The translations under genes and the position numbers were made by a program. A DNA stretch of 64,000 nt from Vandiemenella viatica. Taxonomy: Eukaryota > Arthropoda > Insecta > Orthoptera > Morabidae. The stretch lies in contig JARYHS010006964.1 in NCBI GenBank assembly GCA_031002005.1, forward strand, positions 3,968,001-4,032,000, read 5' to 3'. The notes under the pieces are model-generated. The model saw only the letters and a list, made by a program, of their open reading frames with translations, ran no database searches and was not told where the DNA came from. Position 1 is the stretch's first letter. Each line of letters starts with the position of its first letter. Positions 46,217 through 58,359 of this stretch are shown here, piece after piece.

Positions 46217-47261
46217 CAGACACTTCACAGATTTGAAATGTTGAAAAATCTGTTGAGTACTTATGTGGAACAAATTTCATCAAAGAAACAAAATTATGTA
46301 TAACCGGGTAATTACAAAGTGCAGCAAACATTCAGTCAACATCGAGATATTTTGGGAATCTACATCTACAAAGATATTCCGCAAGAAAAATTTCGGTGTG
46401 GGGGGGAGGATGCTTGTGCAATTATCATTTTCAGGTGTCTTTTTATATTCGTGAATAGCACGAGGAAAAATCGGATGCCTTTAACTCTCTGTAAAAGTTC
46501 GAATATCTCTAATTTAACAGTCGTGGTCTGAACGCGGTATGTAAGTGTGGAAGTAAAATATTTCTAGCATCTTCTTCGAATCTACGATCTTTAAAATTCA
46601 GCAAAAACACTCTGATCCAGTAAGGAACATATAGAAAATTGCAGTTGTTATAAACGGGTATGCAGGAAAGAACAGTAAACTATTAAGGTAAATTTAAGAA
46701 TCACGATGCTTTCGACATAAGCTGCGAAAATCTAGTAAAAACTACAAGCAATGTAATTATTAGTTAGGAAAATAGGATTAATGATTGTTTGATTCTGCAG
46801 TAATTTATTTGCAGAGAAACTATGTAGTGAGAGTATTTATTGTGTATCAGCCGTGAGAGGTAACGCCAGGAACATCCAGCACTGGGCGTGTGAGACAGCG
46901 CGGGCCGCTCCGTCCCCAGGAATAATCACTTAGCACAGGTAGCCGGCCTCAGCGCGGCAGTTAGACGATCCGCTGTAGCAGTCAAAGGGTTAACGACTAG
47001 ATAGATTGTTTGCTAAGTTTTAACTTCACCCCTGACTTTCCCAGTTTCGGGTACTGTAAATTTACAACTAACCACAGTGCTTGGTAACTATACTGGTAGT
47101 ACCTGGAAAAAAAACTCTTAGCTGTGACTGTGGCATATTGGTTTAGAAGTTCAGTGAAATAAGTTAAGTAGAAATTAGTAATAAGCTTTTATAACAGAAT
47201 AACTACAGTATCAGAATGACGGCATAGATGAGGAAAAAAAATACTACAGCTGTGGCATATA

Positions 47262-48961
47262 TTTGGTTGAATTAATTTGTGGACTGGATGATGTCCCAGA
47301 TTTCATACTGAAAACCTGTGCTAATTATGTAACTGCCCCTCTGGCAAAAATCTTCAACATTTCTGTACAAACTGGAACTTTTCCTGAAATACTCAAAACT
47401 GCAATAGTGACTCCACTGTTAAAAAAGGTCTCCTGATCAGTTGTCAAATTATAGGCCTGTATCCCAACTAAGTATTTTCAGAAATATTAGAAAAACTCTT
47501 CCATGACAGACTCCTTAAGATTATCAACATATATGCACCACTTTCTACCCAGCAGCATAGATTCAGCAGAAATCAATCTACTCATACAGCAATCTTTGAA
47601 CTCTTAAATTCTGTTTAAAAGCTTTGGATGGAAATGATGTGGTTACAGGTATTTTCCTAGACCTATCAAAGGCATTGATGTAATAGATCACGGTATACTA
47701 TTAACTAAACTGGAAAAAATGGGGATAATAGGTAATGCAAAAAAACTGGATAAAATCAGACCTTGAAAACCGTAAACAAAGAGTGTCTGTTGACTATGAA
47801 ACAACATGCCAGAAAAATTTTACAAAGGAAAAATTTACCTCAGATGTACAGTTTGTTAAGTATGGTGTACCCCTAGGTTCGTGTTAGGACCTATTTTGTT
47901 TCTAATTTATATAGATGACCTCACTAGGAATATCGATCCAAAAGATGCAATTCAGTTTGCAAATGACACAAGTGTTTTATTCACCTCCCAAAACATTAAA
48001 AATTTAGAATTAAAAGCGAATAGAATCATGAGTGAGTTGAAAAACTGGTTTGACACAAATAATCTAATCTTGAATTCTGCAAACAAAAACAATATTCAAG
48101 TAACCATATGTGTAAAAGATCTAAAATATAAATGAAACCAAATTATTGGATTATGGGTACAACAGAACATGAAATAGGATGTACATGTAAGTAAATTAGC
48201 TAAAAGACTGTCCACAGTATGTTACGAAATGGGAATTCTTAGGGAACACCACTAGTATTAGTACAGTAATGGAAATATACTACACCCATTTCCACTCGCT
48301 AGTCAGATATGGAATTATTTTCCGGGGTAGCTCATCACAAAGCACTGATACATTTAGGATGCAAAAAGAGCAGTGAGATATATATGTCACCTAAAAAGAC
48401 TAGAATCGTGTACAACACATTTTAATTAACCTCACCATTGCTGAATGTTCCACGTCTGTAAGTCTATGAAATAGTTATTTTCACAAGATAGTACCCCCTA
48501 AGAAACAACAAACTAATAAAAATGATATGGTGCATAATTACCTCCTAGAGGACATTCAGACATCTACAAAACGATTTGTAGGCACTACTACGTATCAAAA
48601 GAGTTTTTTAAAATTGGGAATAACACTCTATAATTAAAATACCAGAAGAAATAAAAAATGCTTCCTGTAGCTCATTTAAAATAAAACTAAAGGCATTTCT
48701 AGTGAGTCACAGTTTTTCCTCTATGGACTCATAAAAAATGAGTTTTAGGACTCCTTCAAATTTTGTTTTAATCAACTATTGTATTGTTAAATCCTCTTCA
48801 TGTATACTTGTTTTGTCAATGTATTATCAAATCATGTATATAAGTCCCATCATCTCATAATAATATGTAACATCTAATCATCAAAATGACTTATTCCAAT
48901 GTTTAAATGTGCACCTGTAATACAAATTGCCTAATGGATCAATAAAAATCTAATCTAATCT
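47262..48961 (+). mobile_element. Decayed non-LTR retrotransposon with RT domain (copy B)
   Basis: Counterpart of 18010-19816 with the same motif order: CGLDDVPDF, PVSQLS equivalent, FLDLSKA, LGPILFLIYIDDLTRN, then QFANDTSVLF (about 47951-47980), AVRYI and the tail ATCAATAAAAATCTAATCTA. The catalytic FADD has become FAND. The frame is broken elsewhere too. The 3' tail shows short TCTAA reiterations. Confidence 0.85.
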
Positions 48962-50345
48962 GTTGCTGTAAGATATATATTGTATTATATGACCAATATT
49001 AGCAGAACCTGTAGTTAAGTTAAAAATATATAAGTAGGTAAAACTAACCCGCAAGCATTCTTTGCGACAATATATCAGTATTCAAATGACTATGATGTAG
49101 TAATTGTGACGGTAAGGTATCACTAAACTAACTGTATTTGTATTGGCCACAGGCTATTAGAAAATAATAACTTCAGACATTTTTAAAGATGAACGGTGAA
49201 CTCTAAACAGTAACAATGTTACAAAAATAACAGGGATATTTTGAAAACAATGAATAATTTGCTGGATGTTTTATATACTAGTACTCATTTAAATCGTATA
49301 TCAAATCAGATAGATGATGTATGGATGATTTCAACATGTAGTAAATACGTTGTATTTATGGGAGCACATGATACTCAATTTCAAATGTGATAATTCAGTC
49401 ACAAATGAAAATTTAATTATAAGATAAAACCAAATATTGAGGTTGTTAGGAAAAACAGTCTCTTAATATTTAAATATTTATTGATTAAGGTTTTATTTTA
49501 TATTGTTGTTGGTTACAGTAATATTTTTTATAATAATTTTGCTGATTATTCGAGTTGCACGACAGTTATTTTTATGGCAGTGCATATTATAATATCTGAA
49601 CAGTGAACTGTAAGTGTAGGAAGAATATTTTTGACAGAGAGTAAAAAGAAAGAAAGATGAGCGAGTGTGGACAAATGAAATAAGTAGGCGCGGCTCAGAT
49701 TCTTAGCTGTATGTAAAAACAGTTAGTTAAAGGAGATTACAGAAAATGGCATACAGGAAGAATGTAATGTGATAAAAATTTAATTTATAGCTCAACATAT
49801 CAGTTATGAAATTATATTTAATTACAGGAGACAGGTTCATAAATGTTTATTTTTGAATCGATGAAGAGTATCGAAGAAAGGCACGACTTTTTTCAATGCT
49901 AACCGGAAGGTCAAGTTATTAATATTATACACGGCATTCTGCGCCAGAGATGAGGAACCATATAAATAGAAATATTATAAGGTACATAGCTTATTAAACA
50001 TTATAGAAGATTAAGTAAAAATTACATCAAAACTGTCATTAAAAAAGTATACTGAAGACTTTATAGACAAATATGCTGTATCACTTCCAGCAAGTCTCAG
50101 TCATTTTTTCCGAATATAATTCTTGTGTGATGTAAATAAATAATTAGGTAGCTTTTTACATCACATGTTTACACACTGAGGCATTATGCACCTCTTGCAA
50201 ACTGTAGAACTTATCATCATCATCATCAACAAAATAAACAATATGCCACTTTGCTTACAGTAGATCGAGAAGAGAGGTGATGTCACAAAGAGGATAAGAG
50301 GATTGGGGGCATTTCGGCACCAATTACAAATTAGCATATAAAGAT
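48962..50345. other. Duplicated non-coding stretch (copy B)
   Basis: Counterpart of 19817-21225; nothing recognised. Confidence 0.45.
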
Positions 50346-51020
50346 GTATTTGATAACAAGCTTAACTGGGCAGGACACATTGGACAGGTGGTAGGAAAAG
50401 GTTTCAAAATTCTTCACTTGTTGGAGAGAGTGATGAAGGGATGCACAAGAGAAGTAAAGGAATTGGGCTACAAAACTTTGGTCAGACAATTGCTCGAATA
50501 TGGTAGTGTAGTATGGGACCCACATTTTGAGTATCAAATACAGGATTTGGAGTACGTGCAAAGAAGGGCTGCTAGATTTGTTTCTGGAAATTATCGCAGA
50601 ATGCAATCAGTGACAGATATGATAAAGGAGCTGGAATGGGATTCATTGCAAGACAGGAGGAGGATGAGGAGGGTAATGGGAGTGTACAGGGCTTATACTG
50701 GCGATGAAGCATGGAAAGATATTGCAGTAGGTATGAAAAGTAGTTCACGGAAGGGAAAGGATGACCATGACCACAAGCTGGCACTTGATTTCAGGCACAA
50801 GGGTGTGGGAAGATTTTCTTTTTTAGGTAAGGGTGTCAGGTATTGGAATGAGTTACCAAGGGGAATGATGAATATCCTACCGAAAACGTTAAAAGAATTT
50901 AAGGTTAAAATATGTAGAGGGCAAATATGGGTGAATGTAGGATAGGGGGAAGTTGGGTGTGTAGGGAAATTGCCACCGGAGCCTGTGCTCCATTGCAATT
51001 AAATTAAATTTAAAAAAATA
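50346..51020 (+). mobile_element. 5'-truncated LINE insertion with open RT C-terminus (copy B only)
   Basis: The open reading runs from VFDNKLNWAGHIGQVVGKGF to a stop at 50943-50945 without a break: LLERVMKGCTREVKELGYKT, VWDPHFEYQIQDLEYVQRRA, GNYRRMQSVTDMIKELEWDS, MGVYRAYTGDEAWKDIAVGM, HKLALDFRHKGVGRFSFLGK, YWNELPRGMM. It is the C-terminal part of a CR1/Jockey-type reverse transcriptase, lacking the catalytic core, so it is not functional. It ends in an A-rich tail with AATTAAATT repeats. Of all LINE copies here it is the only one with an undamaged frame, so it is the youngest. Copy A has about 1 kb of unrelated sequence at this point. Confidence 0.9.
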
Positions 51021-51418
51021 AATAAAAAAGTCAGTATTAACTACAGATTATACTTATAAACACAGAAAAGATTAAGCATTGAATTAAGTTATATTTCTCG
51101 TAACAATGGTTTACATTTCTGAAAGCCATGATAAAAATTCTTACAATAAACACGAGGCTTAAAAAAAATTAATTATTGCTGACAAATATAGACAACATAA
51201 ATAACATTTTTTTAGTACAAGTAAATAAATAGCATTTGCTCCATCAAAGAGAAATATTAGCATGATATCTGAACATTTCGAATCAACACAAGGATATTCT
51301 TTGAGGTAAGGTAATTGAAGTCTGGTGCTGACTTACAAAAAAAAAAAATATTTTAAGATTTATTGAAAATGTGTCAAAACTTAAGAGCTATATTTGAAAA
51401 AAAAACAATTATTCAATA
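51021..51418. other. Duplicated non-coding stretch (copy B)
   Basis: Counterpart of 22236-22628; nothing recognised. Confidence 0.4.
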
Positions 51419-51512
51419 ATTAATAGCTTTTCGCGTAATGTTCTGTTGAAATACCTGAGCCATCTTCAGGTATTTCAATAAACAACGCAGCATAACCCGA
51501 AAAGCTATTAAT
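51419..51512. repeat. Nested hairpin, left inner arm shortened (copy B)
   Basis: Counterpart of 22629-22727. The outer arms and the TGAAATACCTGA/TCAGGTATTTCA core remain, but nine bases of the left inner arm are missing. Confidence 0.75.
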
Positions 51513-52866
51513 CATGAACACAAAATAATGAGGAAGTTTTAGGAATCAATTATTCAATAATAAATAAGACAGAATGATTGACACAATTATTATACGTCAA
51601 TAATATACATAATGAAAAGATGATCACTATGACAACTGATTTGAATGCTTTCTTCTATAAAATGAACACTATTGATTCAATCAACATTGTAGATCTTGAC
51701 AAACATAATCTAACTCAGAAGAGAAAGATTCATGACTGAATATTAACTACAAACTTAATTATATGGTTATCCCAAAAAACTGGCAAACATTATGAACATA
51801 GCTCATACAAAATTTATACAAATGGAATAACATATCGTTAGTAATCATTCTGTTAAACAGTAGTTATGGTAATAAATGTATATAATACACAATTTTTGTA
51901 CTTAAAATATCTCTCATCCTACAAAAGTACAAATGTATTAAAATATATGTTACATTAATAGCTGATGGACCAACACCAAATAATAACTTATGGGAACAGA
52001 TAATTCTACAAATTATCAGAGAAAATAATTAAAATTAAAAAACAGCATGATTCTATCAACAAAATAGGCATGTGAATAAAGTTTGTCTCGATAATCACAG
52101 CCATTTACACAAAGGTTAAAATAAAGGATTATACCCAAAGAAAATTTTAAAAAAATGAATATTATCTTTGATTCGACATTTTTGCCTGTAAACCTGGAGG
52201 AAGGAACAAGTAAAACATAACATTCAAAATCTGGGGGAGGAAAGCAGTAAAACATAAGACTGAAACGATTTTACAGTTTTCACAATAAAACATAAGAACA
52301 CCTACAAATTTCGCAATTAAATACAAATGTGCAGCATTAATTTTTAAGTGTGTTCAAAGTGTGAAAATAATTTTCAAGCAAACCTGCCATTCATCTGAAT
52401 CTCCTCATATGCATTTCAGGTAACCAGAACATACAATAGATTCTTCACAAATTACATATGAAAGAGGATGTACTTCAGAACCATTGAAATGATGGATATT
52501 AATATCATCACAACCCACCAAAAGATTTCCAAAAAATTCACAAAAAAATGACATTTATCTAGAGAAAATCTTTTATGTATTTTAAGAACATCAGAGATGA
52601 GAAAGAGCAGTTTGGTTCGGATAACCAGAAGGCCACCACAAAACTTCTTGACAAAATAATTTTGATTTAATATCTGTATGTTGTGGATCATTTTTTTTCT
52701 CAATTGCTGATAATATTAATAAATAAATTACGTCAAAGCAATTGACTTTTTTGTATTTATTGGTCTCCGGTGCGCATTTCACTTCTTTTGCAGAAGCATC
52801 TTCAGCGGGTTTTTTCTGTTAATTATGTACAAAAGTTGTAAGCAGGTTATGTTGTATTTGGTACAG
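51513..52866. other. Duplicated non-coding stretch (copy B)
   Basis: Counterpart of 22728-24102; it includes the TTGCAGAAGCATCTTCAGC leader before the foldback. No gene is supported. Confidence 0.4.
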
Positions 52867-53875
52867 TGGAATGAATTATTATCTAACTTATAATGTACTT
52901 AAATTTTGTGGTCTATTGTATTTCTTTTAGCTCCATTCTCAGCATCAGTGTTTATGCATTTTTGGTGGGAAGTGTCTTCATTTTTCAGGTTCACAACCCT
53001 ACACTTTACTGCACTGCACTATGTGTTTTTACTTGCGAATGGCCATTCTGTTTTGTTTAGTAAGCATCGAGTTTTGTGTAGTTATGCGGTGCTATTTTGT
53101 TTTTTCAGTCTTCCATTATTTGGCTTTTTTTTTTTTTGAAATATAAATGATTTCAGTAGTTTTGGTTTTGTATACCCTTATTTACTGTTGTTTTTCTATG
53201 TCGATGTTTCTATTTTATTTTTGCTTCAGTGTTTTGTATAGTGTTGGGTGTGTGAAGTTTGTGTATTCATTTATTCGTTTTCCTTCTGTTAGTGCTTTTT
53301 GATGTGGTAGTTTTCTTGGAATGTTAGTACTTGTGGTTTGTTGTTGTTTGTGGTGAGTATTTGCATGTTTGAGTCAATATTTGTTGGGTGGTGGTTGTGT
53401 TCTTGAGAACACTTACAACATTCCAAGAAAACTACCACATCAAAAAGCACTAACAGAAGGAAAACGAATAATAAATGAATACACAAACATCACACACCCA
53501 ACACTATACACAACAGTGAAGGAAAAATAAAATAGAAACATCGACATAGAAAAACAACAGTAAATAAGGGCATACAAAACCAAAACTACTGAAATCATTT
53601 ATATTTAATAAAAAAAGCCAAATAATGGAAGACTGAAAAAAACAAAATAGCACCGCATAACTACACAAATCTCGATGCTTACTAAACAAAACAGAATGGC
53701 CATTCGCAAGTAAAAACACATAGTGCAGTGCAATAAAGTGTAGGGTTGTGAATCTGAAAAATGAAGACACTTCGCACCAAAAATGCAAAAGCACTGATGC
53801 TGAGAATGGAGCTAAAAGAAATACAATAGACCACAAAATTTAAGTATATTATAAGTTAGATAATAATTCATTCCA
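52867..53875. repeat. Large palindrome / foldback element (copy B)
   Basis: The left arm 52867-53325 and right arm 53417-53875 are near-perfect inverted copies (459 bases each) around a 91-base loop holding TGTTCTTGAGAACA. The outer ends are TGGAATGAATTATTATCTAA and its inverse. The interior gives the same spurious open frame on both strands. No target duplication was found at the outer ends. Copy A keeps only the left arm, loop and 17 bases of the right arm. Confidence 0.93.
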
Positions 53876-54759
53876 TATCAATTTTGATTTAGTTCTGTTA
53901 ATTGAATTTCAGTGTATCATTAACTGTAGTGATCACTAAAGAGTTACTTCAAGTTTAAAATGTTGTAAGAATTGGCGCTGTACAATAAACTTTATGAAAC
54001 TTGTGGGAAATGTTTTAGTGAGTTTTCAAAATGGTGCCAATGTGCTAAGGAAATCAACTGAACATGACCAAGAATCATGCTCCTGTAATATTGAGAATTA
54101 GGGTATAACACTGTAGAAAGAATGATGCTCTTCTTAGTGTTATTTCAGGCAGCAAGTACATTTTTTTTTATTTTTTTTACACCAATTGGCATTGTACAGA
54201 AATCTTTTACAAAGAAAAAGCCAAGGATAATTTCTTAGGTAAAATACAAATGTTATTACACTATAATAGACATAATTAAATGATAATGAAAATGATTTTG
54301 TTCTATTTTGTAAAATTAATAATGAATCATGAGTGAGAAGAAGCAAATGTTTTTAGCAACACACCAAGAACTGTATATTAGTAAGCTATTTTTCCAATAC
54401 TTGATTGTTTGCATAAGTGTTTCCTGTAACGATTTCGTTCAAAATAACCCACCTTTCATAAAATTATATAATACCAAAGTAGCCCGTTTCATTATATACA
54501 CAATGATTTTAATTAAATTCTGAAAAGAGGAGGAATCACACAATATCTCCGGGAATAGATGGGGGCAAAGCTATGTACTACAACCGCATGGGGAGAAGAG
54601 GAGATCCAAGGCAAAAGCAACATCAGGCAGGAAGGAGATTGTTAAAAAGGCTGAAATGAAGCCAAAGGTTTAGTGGACGCTCCTTAATGCTACATATGAT
54701 TGTCTGAAAACAGATTTACACAAATTTTAAAAATAAGGTGGGCACTATGCTGAATGAGT
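53876..54759. other. Stretch present only in copy B
   Basis: No counterpart in copy A, which jumps from the foldback into the zinc-finger remnant. AT-rich, no supported gene. Confidence 0.5.
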
Positions 54760-55205
54760 CCTGCAATGATTTCTATGGTTTCCAGATTATGTAAAAGATT
54801 TTCCACAAATGTCATTAGAAACTGGGTGTACTCCTAAATGAATCCGCTTATGTCTTTTAAGCCCCCCAGACCTAATAAAAGATTTTCCACAGAAGTAACA
54901 AGAAAATGGTTGTTCTCCTAAATGAATCCACTAATGACTTTTAAGACACCCAGATTGTGTAAACGATTTTCCACAAATGTCACAAGAAAATGGGAGTTCT
55001 CCTAAACGAATCCGCTGATGTCTTTTAAGCCCTATAGAACATGAACACGATTTTCCACAGACGTCACAATAAAATAGGCGTTCACCGAAATGAATCCACT
55101 GATGACTTTTAAGATAACCAGACTGTATAAACGATTGTCCACAAATGTCACAAGAAAATGGGCGTTCACCAAATGAATCCGCTGATGATTTTTAAGAATC
55201 CCAGG
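54760..55205 (-). pseudogene. C2H2 zinc-finger array remnant (copy B)
   Basis: Reading the minus strand: GILKNHQRIHL, frameshift, [57 protein letters not shown] followed by a stop, [28 protein letters not shown] followed by a stop, and SGNHRNHCRTH. About six GERPF-linked fingers are recognisable, with two in-frame stops and one frameshift, so it is dead. It belongs to the same array as 24669-24975 in copy A, but the surviving fingers overlap only partly. Confidence 0.82.
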
Positions 55206-56044
55206 TTGTAGTAATGTAATTGTATCTAGTAGTATGGCATATTTATAAATAACAACATGCACTGCTACACAAATTAAATAGTTTAGCATCTATAAAATGA
55301 AGGAAAATGTGTTTTTCTTTAGTAAAATCTGAAGAATGGTTACAGAAAAAATTTATGGTAAACACTTTGAAAATATTCTGCAAAAGATAATAATAGTAGT
55401 AATATCAACTTCTGAAACAAAAATTTAAAAACATAAGACTATAATAAACTGAAATACTGAATATTTATACAACATGAGAAATACAAATTACCTTAGTATT
55501 AGGAACAATTATTATTATTATTATTTGCTCAGTTTAAAATCTGATATTACTAAGTTAAGAATTTAACAAATAGCAGCTATCAACAGGGTATAATGTCTGG
55601 ATAAATAGAGAGTTTTTATGTATTATTAAATATACATTAAGTTGCAATAACGAAATTTAACTTAATTTTTCACAAGAACTATATTCACAAGGTAAATGTA
55701 CTTTTTTTTATTTCAAACAAATGGTTGAATGTTCTAGTGAATAGGGAAAATTAGTAACTATATTTTCATTGAAAGTCACTTCAAATTAAATATTTTATAC
55801 AAGTAATTACAGCATAAAGGACGAAATAATCAAAATTAATTAAAAAATAAAATACTAGGCTTCCTTATTTACTTATGGAGATCTTATTTCAGAAATGACT
55901 TAAACACCAAATAAGGGTTTTCGCATACTTTATTGAATATCCACAAGCCTTTTTCAATCTTAAACAATGTATCCATCTGAGCTGAAATGTATTGCTCTTG
56001 ACAGTAAAGATTTTACTTTATAAAAAAAAGCTGTACTGGAGTTA
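55206..56044. other. Duplicated non-coding stretch (copy B)
   Basis: Counterpart of about 25360-26179; nothing recognised. Confidence 0.4.
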
Positions 56045-56570
56045 ATTAGTATACATCAAGGTGGAGACCACTTGAATAAATCAAAATATTTACAGGTATT
56101 ACTGAGATGTATTCTATCTCCTATACTCTTCAACTTGTACCCTGAGGCCATTTTCAGAATACCTAGCAATAAGTTGATGAATGAAACAAGATAAACAGTA
56201 AACAGCTGAATATCCACTATACAGATGACATTCAGATCTTCGTGTATTACTCAGAAGATCTTCAGTATATTAAGAAATAAGAACTCAGAATCAATTATGA
56301 AAGAAAAACGTAGTAATCAACCTAGATAAAAATAGAATCAATGTAGTGACCACATCCAAATATCTAGAGTGCTGGTGAAACCAAAATATTGATGCTTCCG
56401 AGAAAGGGACAATACACTATGTAAAGCAATATTCTAAACAGCATTAACTCTTTGTGTAGAGTCCTTATATAGAACTGGCGCTAGCTAGAGAATTCTGAAA
56501 TATTATGTGCAGTAAAAGCCTTGACACTTAAATTTCAATCATTAATGGGATAGAGGTTATCTAAGTGTAG
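56045..56570 (+). mobile_element. Decayed LINE reverse-transcriptase remnant (copy B)
   Basis: Counterpart of 26180-26700 with the same RCILSPILFNLYPEAIFRIP reading and broken frames. Confidence 0.6.
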
Positions 56571-58359
56571 CTTTACTGCTGAATATTAATTATCCGGATG
56601 GACAGACCATGTAACAAGTAAACAAGGCATGAACATCACAAAACACAGGATAGCAACTAATTATCATCTCATTTTTTAGAAATGGTAAGTAATGACTTAT
56701 CACTGAAGACAAATAACAAGAGAAAGCAGACGACGGAGGAGAATCTGCTAGTCAGAGAGCCTGTCAGTGGTGCAACAGCTATGACACAACCTAATTAGTA
56801 AGAGCAACAGCTAACATGGAGAACTGTGCTCTAAGGAGAAAATGCTTTCACTTATTGCAAAATAAATTCATATAAGAAAGTGCCAACACCAATAACAAAT
56901 TTTGGCACAAATTAGACATTTCAATCACAAATGCATTCGATAGTAAACTGAAAAGTATTTGACATAGCAGTGAGGAATTTTTTGGTTTGTTTTTGTAAAT
57001 GGGTTTTATATATCTATATACCCTTTATTTCAATATTTTATCACCAACAATTTTACAATGAATGGATTCCATGTGACAATAGTTGGTCAGAAAAAATATC
57101 CATAATCCATATATCACTTTATAAGAAAGATATACTTCATACAAAATTTCTTTGGCCTTTTGAATAGGTGACCAAAAAAAAAAAACAAATTATGGAGATA
57201 GGATAGGTGTTCCAAAATTCATAATTCACATCTTTTAGATTTCTAATTGCAAAGAATCAGTCATAGGTGTATAGCCTTGGAAAAACATGAATTTTTCATT
57301 TATATTAAACAATTAATTTACAACATTTTTTATGTAGTTGGAACATACCATTTGCCAGTTATAATTTTTGCCTTTTGAAGACTGTGAATACTCGATTATT
57401 TTATTTTATACAAATAAATGTTGTAAACTACATACAGATAGATGCAATTGATTTAACATTTTTTAAATTTTTTATTTATTTTTGTAGCAGATCTACCAGC
57501 TTCCAACCCTTATACCCATTAGTGCTACATTTCTCACATGTAGTGATGGACTGTCGTCTACCCTTGGAGTAAAAACTAATGGGAACCTCATTACAATGGT
57601 ACAAAAGTTAAAGAATCCTCGTACTCAATTTGAATTTGTTCAGGCATTTAGTAACTTCAGCATCCATTTTTGCATCAAGCTATCTTGTATTTAATTCTTC
57701 GCATAAAATATAGTGTTCTCCTACCTGATATGCCTAAGTGAAAGCTGAACATAAACTAAAAGGGAACTACTTTGCAATATAGCAATAACCAAAAATACCT
57801 CTGCTTGGCTCTTTAAAGAGGTTTCACAACCAAAAACCACTGCCTCAGTAATAAGATAAAATTAACTGCATGTGATACCATCTTAAGCCAACTGACAGGA
57901 ATAATCTAGGGTGCTAGCCTAAGTGACCTCCGCACTTCTGCTCTAGCACTGTACTACAGAGTAGGCCTGTCCTGAGTGGCATTAACCAAGTCACACTAAG
58001 AAAGTTGTTTCTGTGCTCCACAGAAGATGCAAACACATCAGAGAGTCACCTGTGGAAATGGTGGGAATATTGTCTAGCACTTCCTCTGGAGACATAAGAT
58101 GGGAAGTAGTTACTAACTATGAGAGGCTCGCAGTAGAATCAAAGTGGGTGCAATGAGAATGAATGAATAAAGCTAATGTCAACTGGGTAGGAAATTAAAA
58201 AAAACACACAAATGAACAGAGATTTGCAAATACCTCAGTTAGGGAAGGAGCATTGAAAGAACTGGTAGAGCAGTACACATGGGGACCAAATGTTTTGGTT
58301 ATTTTCCTAATAAAGTCTTATGAAGAACATTGTGGGGTCTCAAATAACAAGGAATAAGT
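56571..58359. other. Duplicated non-coding stretch with empty P-like site (copy B)
   Basis: The single ATGCAAAC at 58027-58034 is the pre-insertion state of the P-like element of copy A. Otherwise nothing is recognised. Confidence 0.6.

Larger units (their letters stand above)
45196..46989 (+). mobile_element. Decayed piggyBac-like element between TTAA sites
   Basis: The termini are CCCTGTTGCC at the left and, inverted, CCCTTTGACTGC at the right. TTAA flanks both sides (45192-45195 and 46990-46993), the target of piggyBac transposases. Copy A lacks the element at the matching position. Subterminal repeats of about 50 bp with GAGTGCT..TGACGAGTT are at about 45237, 45278 and 45327. The interior holds the N-terminal third of a transposase and then unrelated or eroded sequence, so it cannot move by itself. 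Confidence 0.9.
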
